Made by a program: the position numbers and the translations under genes. The notes beneath the pieces were generated by a model that worked only from the letters and a program-made list of their open reading frames with translations, had not been told where the DNA came from and searched no databases. DNA of 64,000 bases from Anaerolineales bacterium (GTDB lineage Bacteria > Chloroflexota > Anaerolineae > Anaerolineales > UBA11579): assembly GCA_021463845.1 (NCBI GenBank), contig JAJTXV010000001.1, positions 186,001 through 250,000 of the forward strand, given 5' to 3'. Every line of letters starts with the position of its first letter. Position 1 is the first letter of the stretch. Shown here piece by piece: positions 38,268 through 46,993 of this stretch.

Positions 38268-38894
38268 ATGTCAATTTGGGCGATTGTTCCCGTTAAACCT
38301 TTGCGCCGCGGCAAATCGCGGCTGGCTTCTGTCCTCTCCGAGGATGACCGCGCCGCTCTGAACGAGCGTATGCTGCTGCATACGCTCGATACGCTCAAGA
38401 GCGTCGCAGCGCTCGGCGAAGTGCTGGTGGTGAGCCGTGACCCGGCCGCGCTGGCGCTGGCGCGTGAGCGCGGCGCCCGCACCCTGCAGGAGGACGGCGC
38501 ACCGCACCTCAACGTGGCGCTGCAGCGCGCTACCGCGGTGGCGCATACATACACAGCCACCAGCGTGCTGGTGGTGCCGGCGGACCTGCCGCAGCTCAAC
38601 CCGGCGGATGTGGACGCCATGCTGCAGGCCGGGCGCGAGGCGCCCTGTGTGGTGATTGCACCCGACCATCATCACGAAGGCACCAATGCGCTGTATATCA
38701 ATCCCATTGGACAGATCGACTATGAGTTTGGCGCAGGCTCGTTCCAGGCGCACAGCGCCCGGGCCGCGGCCAGCGGGGCTGCGTTGCATGTGATGGAGCT
38801 GGGCTCGCTGGCGCGGGATGTGGATGTGCCTGAGGATCTCGACTTCTTGCAGTTGATGGAAGGTAAGGAAGCGGCCAATGACTCTCGCCAATAA
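38268..38894 (+). CDS. cofC: 2-phospholactate/PEP guanylyltransferase
   Basis: The 208-residue protein belongs to the CofC/FbiD nucleotidyltransferase family. AIVPVKPLRRGKSRLASVLS is the phosphate-binding start, LVVPADLPQLNPADVDAML the metal site, and APDHHHEGTNALYINP the family signature. It makes the GMP-activated donor for CofD. An AAAGGAA site precedes the ATG, 27 bases from cofD. Its 3' end overlaps the thioesterase gene by 17 bases. Confidence 0.94.
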   Translation: MSIWAIVPVKPLRRGKSRLASVLSEDDRAALNERMLLHTLDTLKSVAALGEVLVVSRDPAALALARERGARTLQEDGAPHLNVALQRATAVAHTYTATSVLVVPADLPQLNPADVDAMLQAGREAPCVVIAPDHHHEGTNALYINPIGQIDYEFGAGSFQAHSARAAASGAALHVMELGSLARDVDVPEDLDFLQLMEGKEAANDSRQ

Positions 38895-39360
38895 GCTGCC
38901 CAACTCCAAAAACTGCTTCGCGTGCGGCATGGAGAACCCGATCGGCCTGAAGCTGCAGATGTATGCCGACCCGCAGACTGAAGGCGGCGTGGTGTGCGAA
39001 TACACCGTGCCCAAGGTGTACGAGGGCTATCCGGGCATTGTGCATGGCGGCGTCATCAGCACCATTATGGATGAGGCCGTTAGCCGGGTGTTCATGCTGC
39101 AAGACCACAATCGTTTCATGTATACGGCCCGCCTCACCACCAAGTATCGCAAGCATGTGCCGGTGGAGCAACCCTTGCGCATTACTGGCATCGCCGTCAA
39201 AGACCGTGGCCGGGTGGCCGAGGCGCGGGCAGCCATCTACGATGCCAGCGGCGAACTGCTGGCTGAAGGCGAAGCCCTGATGGTGGCACTGCCGGCGGAA
39301 GACCTGAATGGGGTTTCGCTGGATGAGCTCGGCTGGCGCGTGTATGCGGATACTGAATAA
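38878..39360 (+). CDS. PaaI-like hotdog thioesterase
   Basis: The 160-residue hotdog protein has a Cys-rich start NCFACGMENPIGLKLQM and the active-site region YPGIVHGGVISTIMDEAVSRV. Such proteins hydrolyse acyl-CoA thioesters. The overlap with cofC points to co-translation, but a direct role in F420 metabolism is not known. Confidence 0.9.
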   Translation: MTLANKLPNSKNCFACGMENPIGLKLQMYADPQTEGGVVCEYTVPKVYEGYPGIVHGGVISTIMDEAVSRVFMLQDHNRFMYTARLTTKYRKHVPVEQPLRITGIAVKDRGRVAEARAAIYDASGELLAEGEALMVALPAEDLNGVSLDELGWRVYADTE

Positions 39361-39362
39361 TA

Positions 39363-39920
39363 ATGAGTGAAGTGACCCTCAAGGGCAACACCCTGCGCGT
39401 GAGTGCAGCCGCCAGCCTGCAAGAATTACAAGACGCAGCGGGCTTGCAAACGGCGCTGTACGAGGCCCTGGCACAGCATGCCGATGCGCCCGGTCAGCCT
39501 CTGCTGGCGCAGCTGCTGGCGGCCAGCGGCGACTCACTGCTGGCCGCCGCCTTGCTGGCGCTGGACGCCGAGCTTGAGCTGCAAAACGGCGCAGCGCAAA
39601 GCTACGGGAACTGGCTGGCCCTGCGTGCCACTGCGGGCGAGCCCGCCGCGGTGGCCGGGCTGCGCTTTAGCACCGCCGCCCGGCTGGATTGCACGATAGG
39701 GCAGGGCGCCTGGCTGGCGGTGGCGCGCTGGCCGGCGGGGCGCACCCGGGTCGCCATCGGCGGCTGGGGCTCGACGCCCTTGCTGGCGATGGATGGGCGC
39801 GAGGCTAGCGGCATCCTGGAAGCGGCCGAGAACACGCTGATGTTGGCCAGCAATGGTGAAGTGGATGACGAAGCCCGCCTGGCCGTGGTGCGCGAGCTGG
39901 CGCAGCAAGCCAGTGGATAG
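39363..39920 (+). CDS. Orphan protein, possibly derived from a CoxM-type FAD subunit
   Basis: The 185-residue protein is separated from the thioesterase by 2 bases. No family is clear. The order LLALDAELELQNG, AAVAGLRFSTAA, RTRVAIGGWGSTPLLAMDGREA and a C-terminal Ala-rich helix resembles the second half of the medium FAD subunit of molybdenum hydroxylases (compare IALQASVVLRS...IALGAVAPTIIRAPEA in the next gene). The N-terminal FAD-binding subdomain is missing. It lies just before the molybdenum hydroxylase operon. The homology is suggestive only. Confidence 0.6.
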   Translation: MSEVTLKGNTLRVSAAASLQELQDAAGLQTALYEALAQHADAPGQPLLAQLLAASGDSLLAAALLALDAELELQNGAAQSYGNWLALRATAGEPAAVAGLRFSTAARLDCTIGQGAWLAVARWPAGRTRVAIGGWGSTPLLAMDGREASGILEAAENTLMLASNGEVDDEARLAVVRELAQQASG

Positions 39921-39979
39921 CTTTTTTAGCAGAATAGATTCGTTTTACCTTCGCAAAAAGAGTTGTACGATGCGCGGCG

Positions 39980-39985
39980 TATAAT
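39980..39985 (+). promoter_or_regulatory. -10 box TATAAT for the molybdenum hydroxylase operon
   Basis: TATAAT is followed by TAGCGCCGC and then ATG, a 9-base gap, with no Shine-Dalgarno sequence. Confidence 0.6.
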
Positions 39986-39994
39986 TAGCGCCGC

Positions 39995-41410
39995 ATGTGG
40001 TCCCATTACATCACCGCCCTCACAGTAGAAGATGCATTGGCTGCCCTGGCGCAGCACGGCGGCGCGGCGCGCATCGTGGCCGGCGCCACCGACCTGATCG
40101 TTGAGTATGAGCTTGGCGCCCGCAAAGGCGTGCATACCCTGATCGATGTGACGCGCATCCCCGGGCTCGACGCCATCACAGTGGATGGCGAGGGCCGCAT
40201 CCATCTTGGCCCGCTGGTGACCCATAACGATTGCGCTGCCAGCTCGCTGCTGCGTCAGCAGGCGCTGCCGCTGGCGCAGGCCGCCTACGAGGTCGGCGCG
40301 CCGCAGATCCGCAACCGCAGCACGGTGGCCGGCAACCTGATCACAGCCTCCCCCGCCAACGACACTATCCCGGCTCTGATCGCTCTGCAGGCCAGCGTCG
40401 TGCTGCGCTCTGTGCGCGGCGAGCGTACCGTGCCCCTGGCCGAGTACTACACCGGCGTGCGCAAGACCGTGATGCAGCCGGACGAGATGCTGGTGGACAT
40501 CCATTTCCCGGCGCTCAACCCGGCCACCCAGCGCGGGGCCTTTATGCGCATGACCCTGCGCCGCGCCCAGGCCATCTCGGTGGTCAATGCCGCCATCGTA
40601 CTGGGCCTGCAGGGCGATGTGGTGACCCAGGCTGCCATCGCGCTGGGCGCCGTAGCGCCCACCATCATCCGTGCCCCTGAGGCCGAGGGCTACCTGGTGG
40701 GCAAGGCGCTCTCCGAGGAAACGATTGCCCAGGCGGCCCTGCATGCGCAGGCAGCCGCCAGCCCGATCGGCGATATTCGCAGCTCAGCCGATTACCGCAA
40801 AGAGATGGTGCGCGTGGCGGTTGCGCGCTTGCTGGAAGAGCTGGCCGCGCCACAGCAGCCACAGCGGATACCCGAGAAGCCGGTGCTGCTCGCTCAACCT
40901 AAGAAACCTATTGAGCAGGCAACGATTCAGCCTGCCGGCTCCATCGACACCACGATCAATGGGCAGGCGTATTCCTTTGAAACTGGTCACGAGAAGACAC
41001 TTCTACGTCTGCTGCGTGAAGATGCCTTGCTGACCGGCACCAAAGAAGGCTGCGCCGAAGGGGAGTGCGGCGCGTGCACCGTGTTCATGGACGGCAAAGC
41101 CGTCATGAGCTGCCTGGTGCCAGCCCCGCGCGCCCACGGCGCACAGCTGGTGACCATCGAAGGCCTGTCTGCCGAGGACGGCTTGCTGCACCCGGTGCAG
41201 CAAGCCTTCATCGATCATGCCGCCGTGCAGTGCGGCTACTGCACGCCCGGCTTCGTGATGTCGGCGGCCATGCTGCTGGAGGAACACCCGCAGCCCAGCC
41301 GCCAGCAGGCCAGGCAAGCCGTGGCCGGCAACCTGTGCCGCTGCACCGGCTACTACAAGATCCTGGATGCGATCGAAAGCGCTGGCAAAACTGCACAGCC
41401 TGTGGAGTAA
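39995..41410 (+). CDS. Molybdenum hydroxylase FAD subunit fused to 2Fe-2S subunit
   Basis: The 471-residue fusion has a CoxM/XdhB-type FAD domain at about 1-290 (ARIVAGATDLIVEYELG, LGPLVTHNDCAAS, IRNRSTVAGNLITASPANDT, IALGAVAPTIIRAPEAE), then a linker, then a CoxS/XdhC-type 2Fe-2S domain at about 310-471. The plant-type cluster cysteines are in GCAEGECGACTVFMDGKAVMSC, and the second cluster in CGYCTPGFVMSAAML and GNLCRCTGYYKI. The order FAD then 2Fe-2S is the reverse of fused XdhA/xanthine dehydrogenases. It passes electrons from the Moco subunit at 41752. Confidence 0.93.
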   Translation: MWSHYITALTVEDALAALAQHGGAARIVAGATDLIVEYELGARKGVHTLIDVTRIPGLDAITVDGEGRIHLGPLVTHNDCAASSLLRQQALPLAQAAYEVGAPQIRNRSTVAGNLITASPANDTIPALIALQASVVLRSVRGERTVPLAEYYTGVRKTVMQPDEMLVDIHFPALNPATQRGAFMRMTLRRAQAISVVNAAIVLGLQGDVVTQAAIALGAVAPTIIRAPEAEGYLVGKALSEETIAQAALHAQAAASPIGDIRSSADYRKEMVRVAVARLLEELAAPQQPQRIPEKPVLLAQPKKPIEQATIQPAGSIDTTINGQAYSFETGHEKTLLRLLREDALLTGTKEGCAEGECGACTVFMDGKAVMSCLVPAPRAHGAQLVTIEGLSAEDGLLHPVQQAFIDHAAVQCGYCTPGFVMSAAMLLEEHPQPSRQQARQAVAGNLCRCTGYYKILDAIESAGKTAQPVE

Positions 41411-41412
41411 GT

Positions 41413-41751
41413 ATGCTTCTGCGAAAACCTTCCCGTAATCCCTTTCCGTGGCGTGTGCACCCCATCTGGCGCGGCATCGGTTGCATTCTGCTCATCATCC
41501 TGCCGGTGGTTGCGTATGGCTTCACAGATGTGATCATTGCCTGGGCCTTGGCCAACAATCAAACCCTGGCCCAAGGCGCCCAAGCCAATCCAGCGCTGCT
41601 GACCAATCCCTATTTCAAAGGTCTGTTCACATTGGTGCTGACCATTATTCTGTATCTGGTGTTCTCCATCCTGGGGTCCATCATCTATTCATTGGCAGGC
41701 GGGCCGCTGAACGAAGAAGTAGCTACCATGACCCGCGGGCGCTACGAGTAA
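41413..41751 (+). CDS. Small two-span membrane protein within the molybdenum hydroxylase operon
   Basis: The 112-residue product runs from MLLRKPSRNPFPWRVHPIWRG (GGAG upstream). The track ORF starting at 41065 is mostly antiframe to the previous gene. Two hydrophobic segments (about 22-46 and 70-93) flank a polar loop, and the ends are charged. No family is recognised. It starts 2 bases after the FAD/2Fe-2S gene and its stop abuts the Moco subunit start, so it is tightly co-translated with both and may anchor the enzyme to the membrane. Confidence 0.8.
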   Translation: MLLRKPSRNPFPWRVHPIWRGIGCILLIILPVVAYGFTDVIIAWALANNQTLAQGAQANPALLTNPYFKGLFTLVLTIILYLVFSILGSIIYSLAGGPLNEEVATMTRGRYE

Positions 41752-43995
41752 ATGAGCCGACGCAGAGCCAACGCCATCGGCCAGTCACACGGGCGCATCG
41801 ATGCGCACGGCAAGGTGACCGGCCAGACCCTGTACCCGGGTGACATCAACAAGCCCGGCCAGCTGCACGCCAAAGTGCTGTTCGCCGGGCGTCCGCACGC
41901 CATCATCCATTCGATCGATACGCGCGAAGCTGAGGCCCTGGCCGGAGTAGTGGCTATCTTCACAGCCAAGGATGTGCCGGTCAATGAATACGGCCTGATG
42001 GTGCAAGACCAGCCGGTCTTGTGCGGGCCGGGCTCCAGCAAACCGTATGCCGAACGCGTGCGCTTTGTGGGCGACCAGGTCGCATTCATCGTCGCCGAGA
42101 CCGAAGCGATCGCCGCGGCGGCCCGCAGCCTGATCAAGGTCGAATACGAAGACCTTCCAGTGGTGACGGATCCCGAAGGGGCCATGCGGCCGGATGCTTT
42201 GCGCATTCATCCGGACAGCGACAATACCTACCACCGCTACCGCGTACGTTACGGCGGCGATATTGAGGCCGCCTTCGCCCAGGCGGATGTCATCGTGGAA
42301 GGCGAATACCGCACGCCGGTGCAGGAGCATGCCTACCTGGCGCCCGAAGCGGGCCTGGGCTATATCGACGAACAGGGGCGCGTCACGGTTGAAGTGGCCG
42401 GCCAATGGGCGCACGAAGAGCGCATGGCCATCGCCCATGCGCTGGGCCTGCCGGAAGACCAGGTGCGCGTGATCCACCCCGCCATCGGCGGCGCCTTTGG
42501 CGGGCGCGAGGACATGTCGATCCAAATCGTACTGGGCTTGGCCGCCTGGCGCCTGCAGCAGCGCGGCATCATGCGCCCGGTCAAGATCATTTGGAGTCGC
42601 TACGAGTCCATGATCGGGCACCACAAGCGCCACCCGTACATCATTCGCTCCAAGTGGGGCGCCACCAAAGACGGCAAGATCGTGGCGGCCAAGTCTGAAG
42701 TCATCGCCGATTCGGGACCGTACATCTATACCTCGGTCAAGGTGTTGGGCAATGCCACCTTGCTGGCGACCGGGCCGTATGTCATCCCCAACGTGCATGT
42801 GGATGCCTGCACGGTGTACACCAACAACATTCCCAACGGCGCCTTCCGTGGCTTTGGCGGCCCGCAGGGCGCCTTTGCCTCTGAATCACAGATCAACAAA
42901 CTGGCCGAGGCGCTGGGCATCGACGCGGTCAAGCTGCGCATGCTCAACCTGGCGCGGGATGGCGACATATTGGCCACGGGTGCCACCCAGCCGCCCGGCG
43001 TCTCGCTCGACAAAGTCGTCGACGCCTGTGCGCGTGCGGCCGGCTGGCAGGAGCAAGCCGGCCAATGGCAGCGTGAAGCCGCCAGCTGGCCCCAGCTGCC
43101 GACCGCGCCGGCGCACATCAAGCGCGGTGTGGGCTTTGCGTGCGGCTTCAAGAACGTAGGCTTCTCGTTCGGTTTCCCGGAGCGCGCCTACGCCACGATC
43201 GAGATCCACGGCGAAGCCGAGATCGAACGGGTGATATTGCACCAGGCCGGCTCAGATGTAGGCCAGGGCGCCCACACTGCCTTCCGCCAGATGGCGGCCG
43301 ATGCAGTCGGCGTGCCGGTGGAGCAGGTCGAGATGGTGGTGGCCGATACGGCCGTCACGGGTGACTCGGGCTCGGCGTCTGCCTCGCGGCTCAGCTTCAT
43401 GGCCGGCAACGCCATCCGCGGCGCGGCCGAGGCCGCTCTGCAGCGCTGGCAGGATGAAGAGCGCCCGGCCATCGCCGAATTCAAGTACATCCCGCCGCCC
43501 ACCACTTTGCTGGACGCTGAGACGGGGCGGGGCGACCCGATCTTTGCCTATGGCTATGTGGCCGAAGCGGTGGCGGTGGAAGTGGATACGCAAACCGGCG
43601 AAGTGCACATCACCGATGTGATCTGCGCCGATGATGTCGGCAAGGCGATCAATCCACAGCAGATCGAAGGCCAGATCGAAGGCGCGGTGGTGCAAGCCGC
43701 TGGCTATACCCTGATGGAAAATTTCATCCAAGAGGGTGGCTACACCAAGACGCCGTATTTTTCCAACTATCTCATCCCTACTGTGATGGATGTGCCTGAC
43801 CGCGTGCAGTCTCTCATCTTGGAATTTCCTGACCCGAATGGGCCGTGGGGTGTGCGCGGCATGGCTGAGATGCCCTACATTCCCTTCTCGCCGGCCGTGA
43901 CCGCGGCCGTCTACGATGCCACCGGCGTATGGATCGACCAGTTTCCGTTGGTGCCGGAGCGGGTGCTGCGCGCCCTGGGCAAACTGCCCAGCTAG
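41752..43995 (+). CDS. Molybdenum hydroxylase large subunit (xanthine dehydrogenase/aldehyde oxidase family)
   Basis: The 747-residue Moco-binding subunit shows AHGKVTGQTLYPGDI, the HAYLAPEAGLGY-type segment, IGGAFGGREDMSIQ, NGAFRGFGGPQGAFASESQINKLAEAL, SDVGQGAHTAFRQMAADAVG and the late Glu in RGMAEMPYIPFSPAVTAAV, at the place of the catalytic glutamate. The CO dehydrogenase active-loop motif is not present, so it is a hydroxylase of the xanthine/aldehyde/nicotinate type with an unknown substrate. The length is normal. Confidence 0.94.
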   Translation: MSRRRANAIGQSHGRIDAHGKVTGQTLYPGDINKPGQLHAKVLFAGRPHAIIHSIDTREAEALAGVVAIFTAKDVPVNEYGLMVQDQPVLCGPGSSKPYAERVRFVGDQVAFIVAETEAIAAAARSLIKVEYEDLPVVTDPEGAMRPDALRIHPDSDNTYHRYRVRYGGDIEAAFAQADVIVEGEYRTPVQEHAYLAPEAGLGYIDEQGRVTVEVAGQWAHEERMAIAHALGLPEDQVRVIHPAIGGAFGGREDMSIQIVLGLAAWRLQQRGIMRPVKIIWSRYESMIGHHKRHPYIIRSKWGATKDGKIVAAKSEVIADSGPYIYTSVKVLGNATLLATGPYVIPNVHVDACTVYTNNIPNGAFRGFGGPQGAFASESQINKLAEALGIDAVKLRMLNLARDGDILATGATQPPGVSLDKVVDACARAAGWQEQAGQWQREAASWPQLPTAPAHIKRGVGFACGFKNVGFSFGFPERAYATIEIHGEAEIERVILHQAGSDVGQGAHTAFRQMAADAVGVPVEQVEMVVADTAVTGDSGSASASRLSFMAGNAIRGAAEAALQRWQDEERPAIAEFKYIPPPTTLLDAETGRGDPIFAYGYVAEAVAVEVDTQTGEVHITDVICADDVGKAINPQQIEGQIEGAVVQAAGYTLMENFIQEGGYTKTPYFSNYLIPTVMDVPDRVQSLILEFPDPNGPWGVRGMAEMPYIPFSPAVTAAVYDATGVWIDQFPLVPERVLRALGKLPS

Positions 43996-43998
43996 CTG

Positions 43999-44898
43999 AT
44001 GAGTTTTATCGAGCGCGTCCTTTACTGTGAGCGGGAACGGCTGGGGCGTCAGAACCGCGCCCACCTGCCCGGCGCGCTGGCCCAACTTTCAGACGGCAAG
44101 ACCTATTACGAGATCGCTGGCCCGGCTAAAGGCCAGCCGGTCGTCCTCATCCACGGCTTTTCGATGCCCAGTTTTATTTGGGATCCCACGTTTGCGGCGT
44201 TGGCACAGGCGGGCTTTCGCATCGTTCGCTATGACCTGTATGGGCGCGGCTGGTCAGACCGGCCGGAAGCGCGCTACGACAAGGCCTTGTTCGTGCGCCA
44301 GCTGGCTGAGTTATTGGATGAACTGAAGATCGCCCAGGCCAGCCTGGTGTCGCTCTCCATGGGTGGTGTGATTGCGGCGGAGTTTGCATTTCGTTTTCCG
44401 AAACGTGTTGACAAGCTCAGCTTTGTTGACCCGGCCGGGTTTGACCTGGGCCTGCCGCCGGCGGTCAAGGCCGTCTTCTGGCCGGTGGTCGGCGAGCTGC
44501 TGCTGGGCATGCTGGGTCGTATGGGGCGCAAGACCTTGCTGGAGAGCATGCTGGCCGACTTTTACCAACCTTCAGACGAAGCCATCGAGCTGTTCAAGAC
44601 GCGCTATTTTGAGCAGATGAAGTACCGCGGCTTCAAGCGCGCCTTGCTCTCCTCGCTGCGCAGCGGCATGCTCAATGAAGACCTCGAGCTCTACCGCCGC
44701 GTGGGCGAGAGTGGCAAACCCGTGCAGCTGCTATGGGGCGAGCTGGACGACACCGTACCATTCCGCCATGCGCAGACGTTCCTGGAGCTTGTGCCGCAAG
44801 CCGAATTTCATCCGATAGCCAATGCCCGTCACATTCCGCATTTTGACCGTCCAGACGTGGTGAACCCGTTGTTGGTGGACTTCTTGAGCAAGATATGA
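43999..44898 (+). CDS. Alpha/beta hydrolase
   Basis: The 299-residue hydrolase has oxyanion region VVLIHGFSMPSFIWD, IVRYDLYGRGWSDRP, nucleophile elbow SLSMGGVIAA, and the late Asp and His in GELDDTVPFRHA and NARHIPHFDRPD. It is of the haloperoxidase/C-C hydrolase group. It lies 3 bases after the Moco subunit and overlaps the MocA-like gene by 4 bases, so it may process the substrate or product of the hydroxylase. Confidence 0.92.
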   Translation: MSFIERVLYCERERLGRQNRAHLPGALAQLSDGKTYYEIAGPAKGQPVVLIHGFSMPSFIWDPTFAALAQAGFRIVRYDLYGRGWSDRPEARYDKALFVRQLAELLDELKIAQASLVSLSMGGVIAAEFAFRFPKRVDKLSFVDPAGFDLGLPPAVKAVFWPVVGELLLGMLGRMGRKTLLESMLADFYQPSDEAIELFKTRYFEQMKYRGFKRALLSSLRSGMLNEDLELYRRVGESGKPVQLLWGELDDTVPFRHAQTFLELVPQAEFHPIANARHIPHFDRPDVVNPLLVDFLSKI

Positions 44899-45485
44899 GC
44901 GAGCAGGTCGCCGGCATCATTCTGGCGGCGGGCGAATCCCGGCGCTTGGGGCAGCCTAAGCAGCTGCTCGACTGGAAGGGCAAGCCGTTCGTGCGCCAGG
45001 TGGCCGAGACGGCCCTGGCGGCCCGGCTGGAGCCGGTGATCGTGGTCACCGGGGCAGCTGCGGCCGAGGTCAAGACCGCGCTGCACGGTCTGCCCCTGCA
45101 GCAGGTGCACAACGCCGACTGGGCTGAGGGGCAGAGCGGCTCGGTGAAGGCCGGCCTGGCGGCCGTGCCGCCCGATGCGAGCGCGGCCATCTTTATGGTG
45201 GTGGACCAGCCGCAGCTGCCGGTGCGCCTGCTGGATGCCCTGCAGGAGCACTATGCCGAGCAGCACCCGCCGATCATTGCTACCCTGGTGGATGGACGCC
45301 GCACCAACCCGGTGCTGTTCGACCGCAGCACCTTTGCCGACTTTGCGAGCCTGTCGGGGGATACGGGTGGCCGAGCCCTGTTCTCCAAGCATCAGGTGAC
45401 TTGGTATCCGTGGCTGGATACTTCGCTGGCGTTTGATGTTGATACCCCCGAGGACTACGAACGCCTGCTGCGTTTCTTTAGTTAA
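44895..45485 (+). CDS. Molybdenum cofactor nucleotidyltransferase, MocA-like
   Basis: The 196-residue protein of the MobA/MocA family has GIILAAGESRRLGQPKQLLDWKGKP (nucleotide binding), MVVDQPQLP (metal Asp) and RRTNPVLFDRSTF, as in MocA and YgfJ/PucB. It probably adds CMP to molybdopterin to make the cytosine dinucleotide cofactor for the hydroxylase encoded just upstream. ATGA overlap with the hydrolase gene. Confidence 0.9.
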   Translation: MSEQVAGIILAAGESRRLGQPKQLLDWKGKPFVRQVAETALAARLEPVIVVTGAAAAEVKTALHGLPLQQVHNADWAEGQSGSVKAGLAAVPPDASAAIFMVVDQPQLPVRLLDALQEHYAEQHPPIIATLVDGRRTNPVLFDRSTFADFASLSGDTGGRALFSKHQVTWYPWLDTSLAFDVDTPEDYERLLRFFS

Positions 45486-46060
45486 TGCGCGCCTTTATCG
45501 CCTTTGAACTGCCGGAGAATGTGTTGGCCGCGCTGGCGGCGGTGAGCGCAGACTTACAACGCAGCTTGCCAACGACGGCGCTGCGTTGGGTGCCAGTCAG
45601 CAACATGCACCTCACCCTCAAATTTCTGGGCGAGACCCAGCCGGAGCAAGCATCCGCAATCTCGGCAAGTTTGCAGAGATTGGGCGACACGTATTCAGCC
45701 ATGCCGGTCTCGCTTGAAAGATTGGGCGCGTTCCCCAACCTGCGCAGCCCGCGGGTGGTGTGGGTGGGCTTGCAGGCGCCGGCTGCGTTGGCGCAGCTGG
45801 CCGCCGAAGTGGACGATGCCATGAGCGCACTGGGCTTTGGGCGCGAGGCACGCCCGTTCACACCGCATCTCACGCTGGCGCGCGTGCGCCGTGAGGCGCA
45901 GCCGCGCCAGCTGGCAGGCTTGCAGTCGGCGCTGGCACAGCTTGCTGTGCCAGCCGCCAGCGGCGTGCTCGAACAGCTTGTGCTGTTCGAGAGCCAACTC
46001 AAACCCAGCGGCGCCGTATATAATTCTCTTGCGCGGATCGAACTGCGCGCCAAAGGATAA
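45485..46060 (+). CDS. thpR: RNA 2',3'-cyclic phosphodiesterase
   Basis: The 191-residue 2H phosphoesterase has its two HxTx motifs in NMHLTLKFLGE and FTPHLTLARVRR, and begins RAFIAFELPENV as in ThpR/LigT. It starts inside the TAATG junction with the MocA-like gene (1-base overlap). It acts on cyclic phosphate ends of RNA or related nucleotides. Confidence 0.94.
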   Translation: MRAFIAFELPENVLAALAAVSADLQRSLPTTALRWVPVSNMHLTLKFLGETQPEQASAISASLQRLGDTYSAMPVSLERLGAFPNLRSPRVVWVGLQAPAALAQLAAEVDDAMSALGFGREARPFTPHLTLARVRREAQPRQLAGLQSALAQLAVPAASGVLEQLVLFESQLKPSGAVYNSLARIELRAKG

Positions 46061-46063
46061 GTA

Positions 46064-46408
46064 TTGGACCCGTTAGAACTGGCTCGAAAGATCGTTGACG
46101 CCCTGGAAGACAAAAAGGGCGAAGATATTCTGGTATTGGATCTGCGCAACCAGGCGCCGATCACCGATTACTTTGTGATCGCCTCCGGCACGAGTGAGCG
46201 CAACCTCAAGGCGCTGCAGGACGCCATCGTAGACGAGATCCGTCCGCAGGTCAGCTACAAGCCGCGCCTGGAAGGCAAGCCCGGCGAGGGCTGGCTGCTG
46301 GCAGACTTCGGCAGCGTGATGGTGCACTTGTTTTCGCATGCCCAGCGGGACTATTACCGTCTTGAAGATCTATGGACGGATGCAAAAGTAGTGCTGCACC
46401 TGCAGTAG
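46064..46408 (+). CDS. rsfS: Ribosomal silencing factor RsfS
   Basis: The 114-residue RsfS/DUF143 protein binds uL14 and blocks subunit joining. The landmarks are KKGEDILVLDLRNQAPITDYFVIASGTSERNLKAL, GEGWLLADFGSVMVHLF and YYRLEDLW. The start is a TTG 3 bases after thpR. A terminator ends this long operon 12 bases later. Confidence 0.95.
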   Translation: MDPLELARKIVDALEDKKGEDILVLDLRNQAPITDYFVIASGTSERNLKALQDAIVDEIRPQVSYKPRLEGKPGEGWLLADFGSVMVHLFSHAQRDYYRLEDLWTDAKVVLHLQ

Positions 46409-46420
46409 CTCAATAAAAAC

Positions 46421-46453
46421 AAAAAAAAGCGGCCAATCGGCCGCTTTTTTTTA
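46421..46453 (+). terminator. Rho-independent terminator
   Basis: AAAAAAAAGCGGCC-AATC-GGCCGCTTTTTTTT is bidirectional between rsfS and the converging ndk. Confidence 0.92.
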
Positions 46454-46470
46454 TTTGCATCGTGTAGCTG

Positions 46471-46926
46471 TTACTTGCCTTCAAAGACCCACTTGTCAAT
46501 GTCACGGGTCCAGCTGACCAGCTCTTCGGCCTTGAACCACAGGCCAACCTCGCGCTCGCCCGTCTCCGGTTTGTCGGAGGCGTGGGTCAGGTTGCGGCCC
46601 ACTTCCAGGCCGAAGTCGTGGCGGATCGTGCCGGGGGCGGCTTCGGTGGGTCGGGTGGCGCCCATGGTCTGGCGGATGGCCGCCACGGCGTTGGGGCCTT
46701 CCCAGGCCATGGCCATCACCGGGGCCGAAGTGATGTACTCGACCAGGCCGTTGTAAAAGGGCTTGCCCTTGTGCTCAGCGTAGTGCTCTTCAGCCAGGGC
46801 GGTGCTGACCTGCATGAACTTGGCGCCAGCCAGGCGTAGGCCGCGGCGCTCCAGGCGGGCAATGATCTCGCCCACCAGGGCACGCTGGACACCATCCGGC
46901 TTCACCAATACCAAACTGCGTTCCAA
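46471..46926 (-). CDS. ndk: Nucleoside diphosphate kinase
   Basis: The 151-residue Ndk equilibrates NTP pools. [23 protein letters not shown], the active His in [21 protein letters not shown], and [18 protein letters not shown] match the family. The start is a TTG with GGAGGA upstream. It follows the large TPR gene on the same strand but after a terminator. Confidence 0.96.
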   Translation of the reverse strand: MERSLVLVKPDGVQRALVGEIIARLERRGLRLAGAKFMQVSTALAEEHYAEHKGKPFYNGLVEYITSAPVMAMAWEGPNAVAAIRQTMGATRPTEAAPGTIRHDFGLEVGRNLTHASDKPETGEREVGLWFKAEELVSWTRDIDKWVFEGK

Positions 46927-46937
46927 TGTTCCTCCAC

Positions 46938-46970
46938 AAAAAATGCTCAGAATTTATTCTGAGCATTTTA
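46938..46970 (-). terminator. Hairpin terminator between the TPR gene and ndk
   Basis: AAAAAATGCTCAGAAT-TT-ATTCTGAGCATTTTA lies 23 bases past the TPR gene stop and ends just upstream of the ndk ribosome site. Confidence 0.8.
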
Positions 46971-46993
46971 CCAAGTAAGCCGGGGCTGATAGC

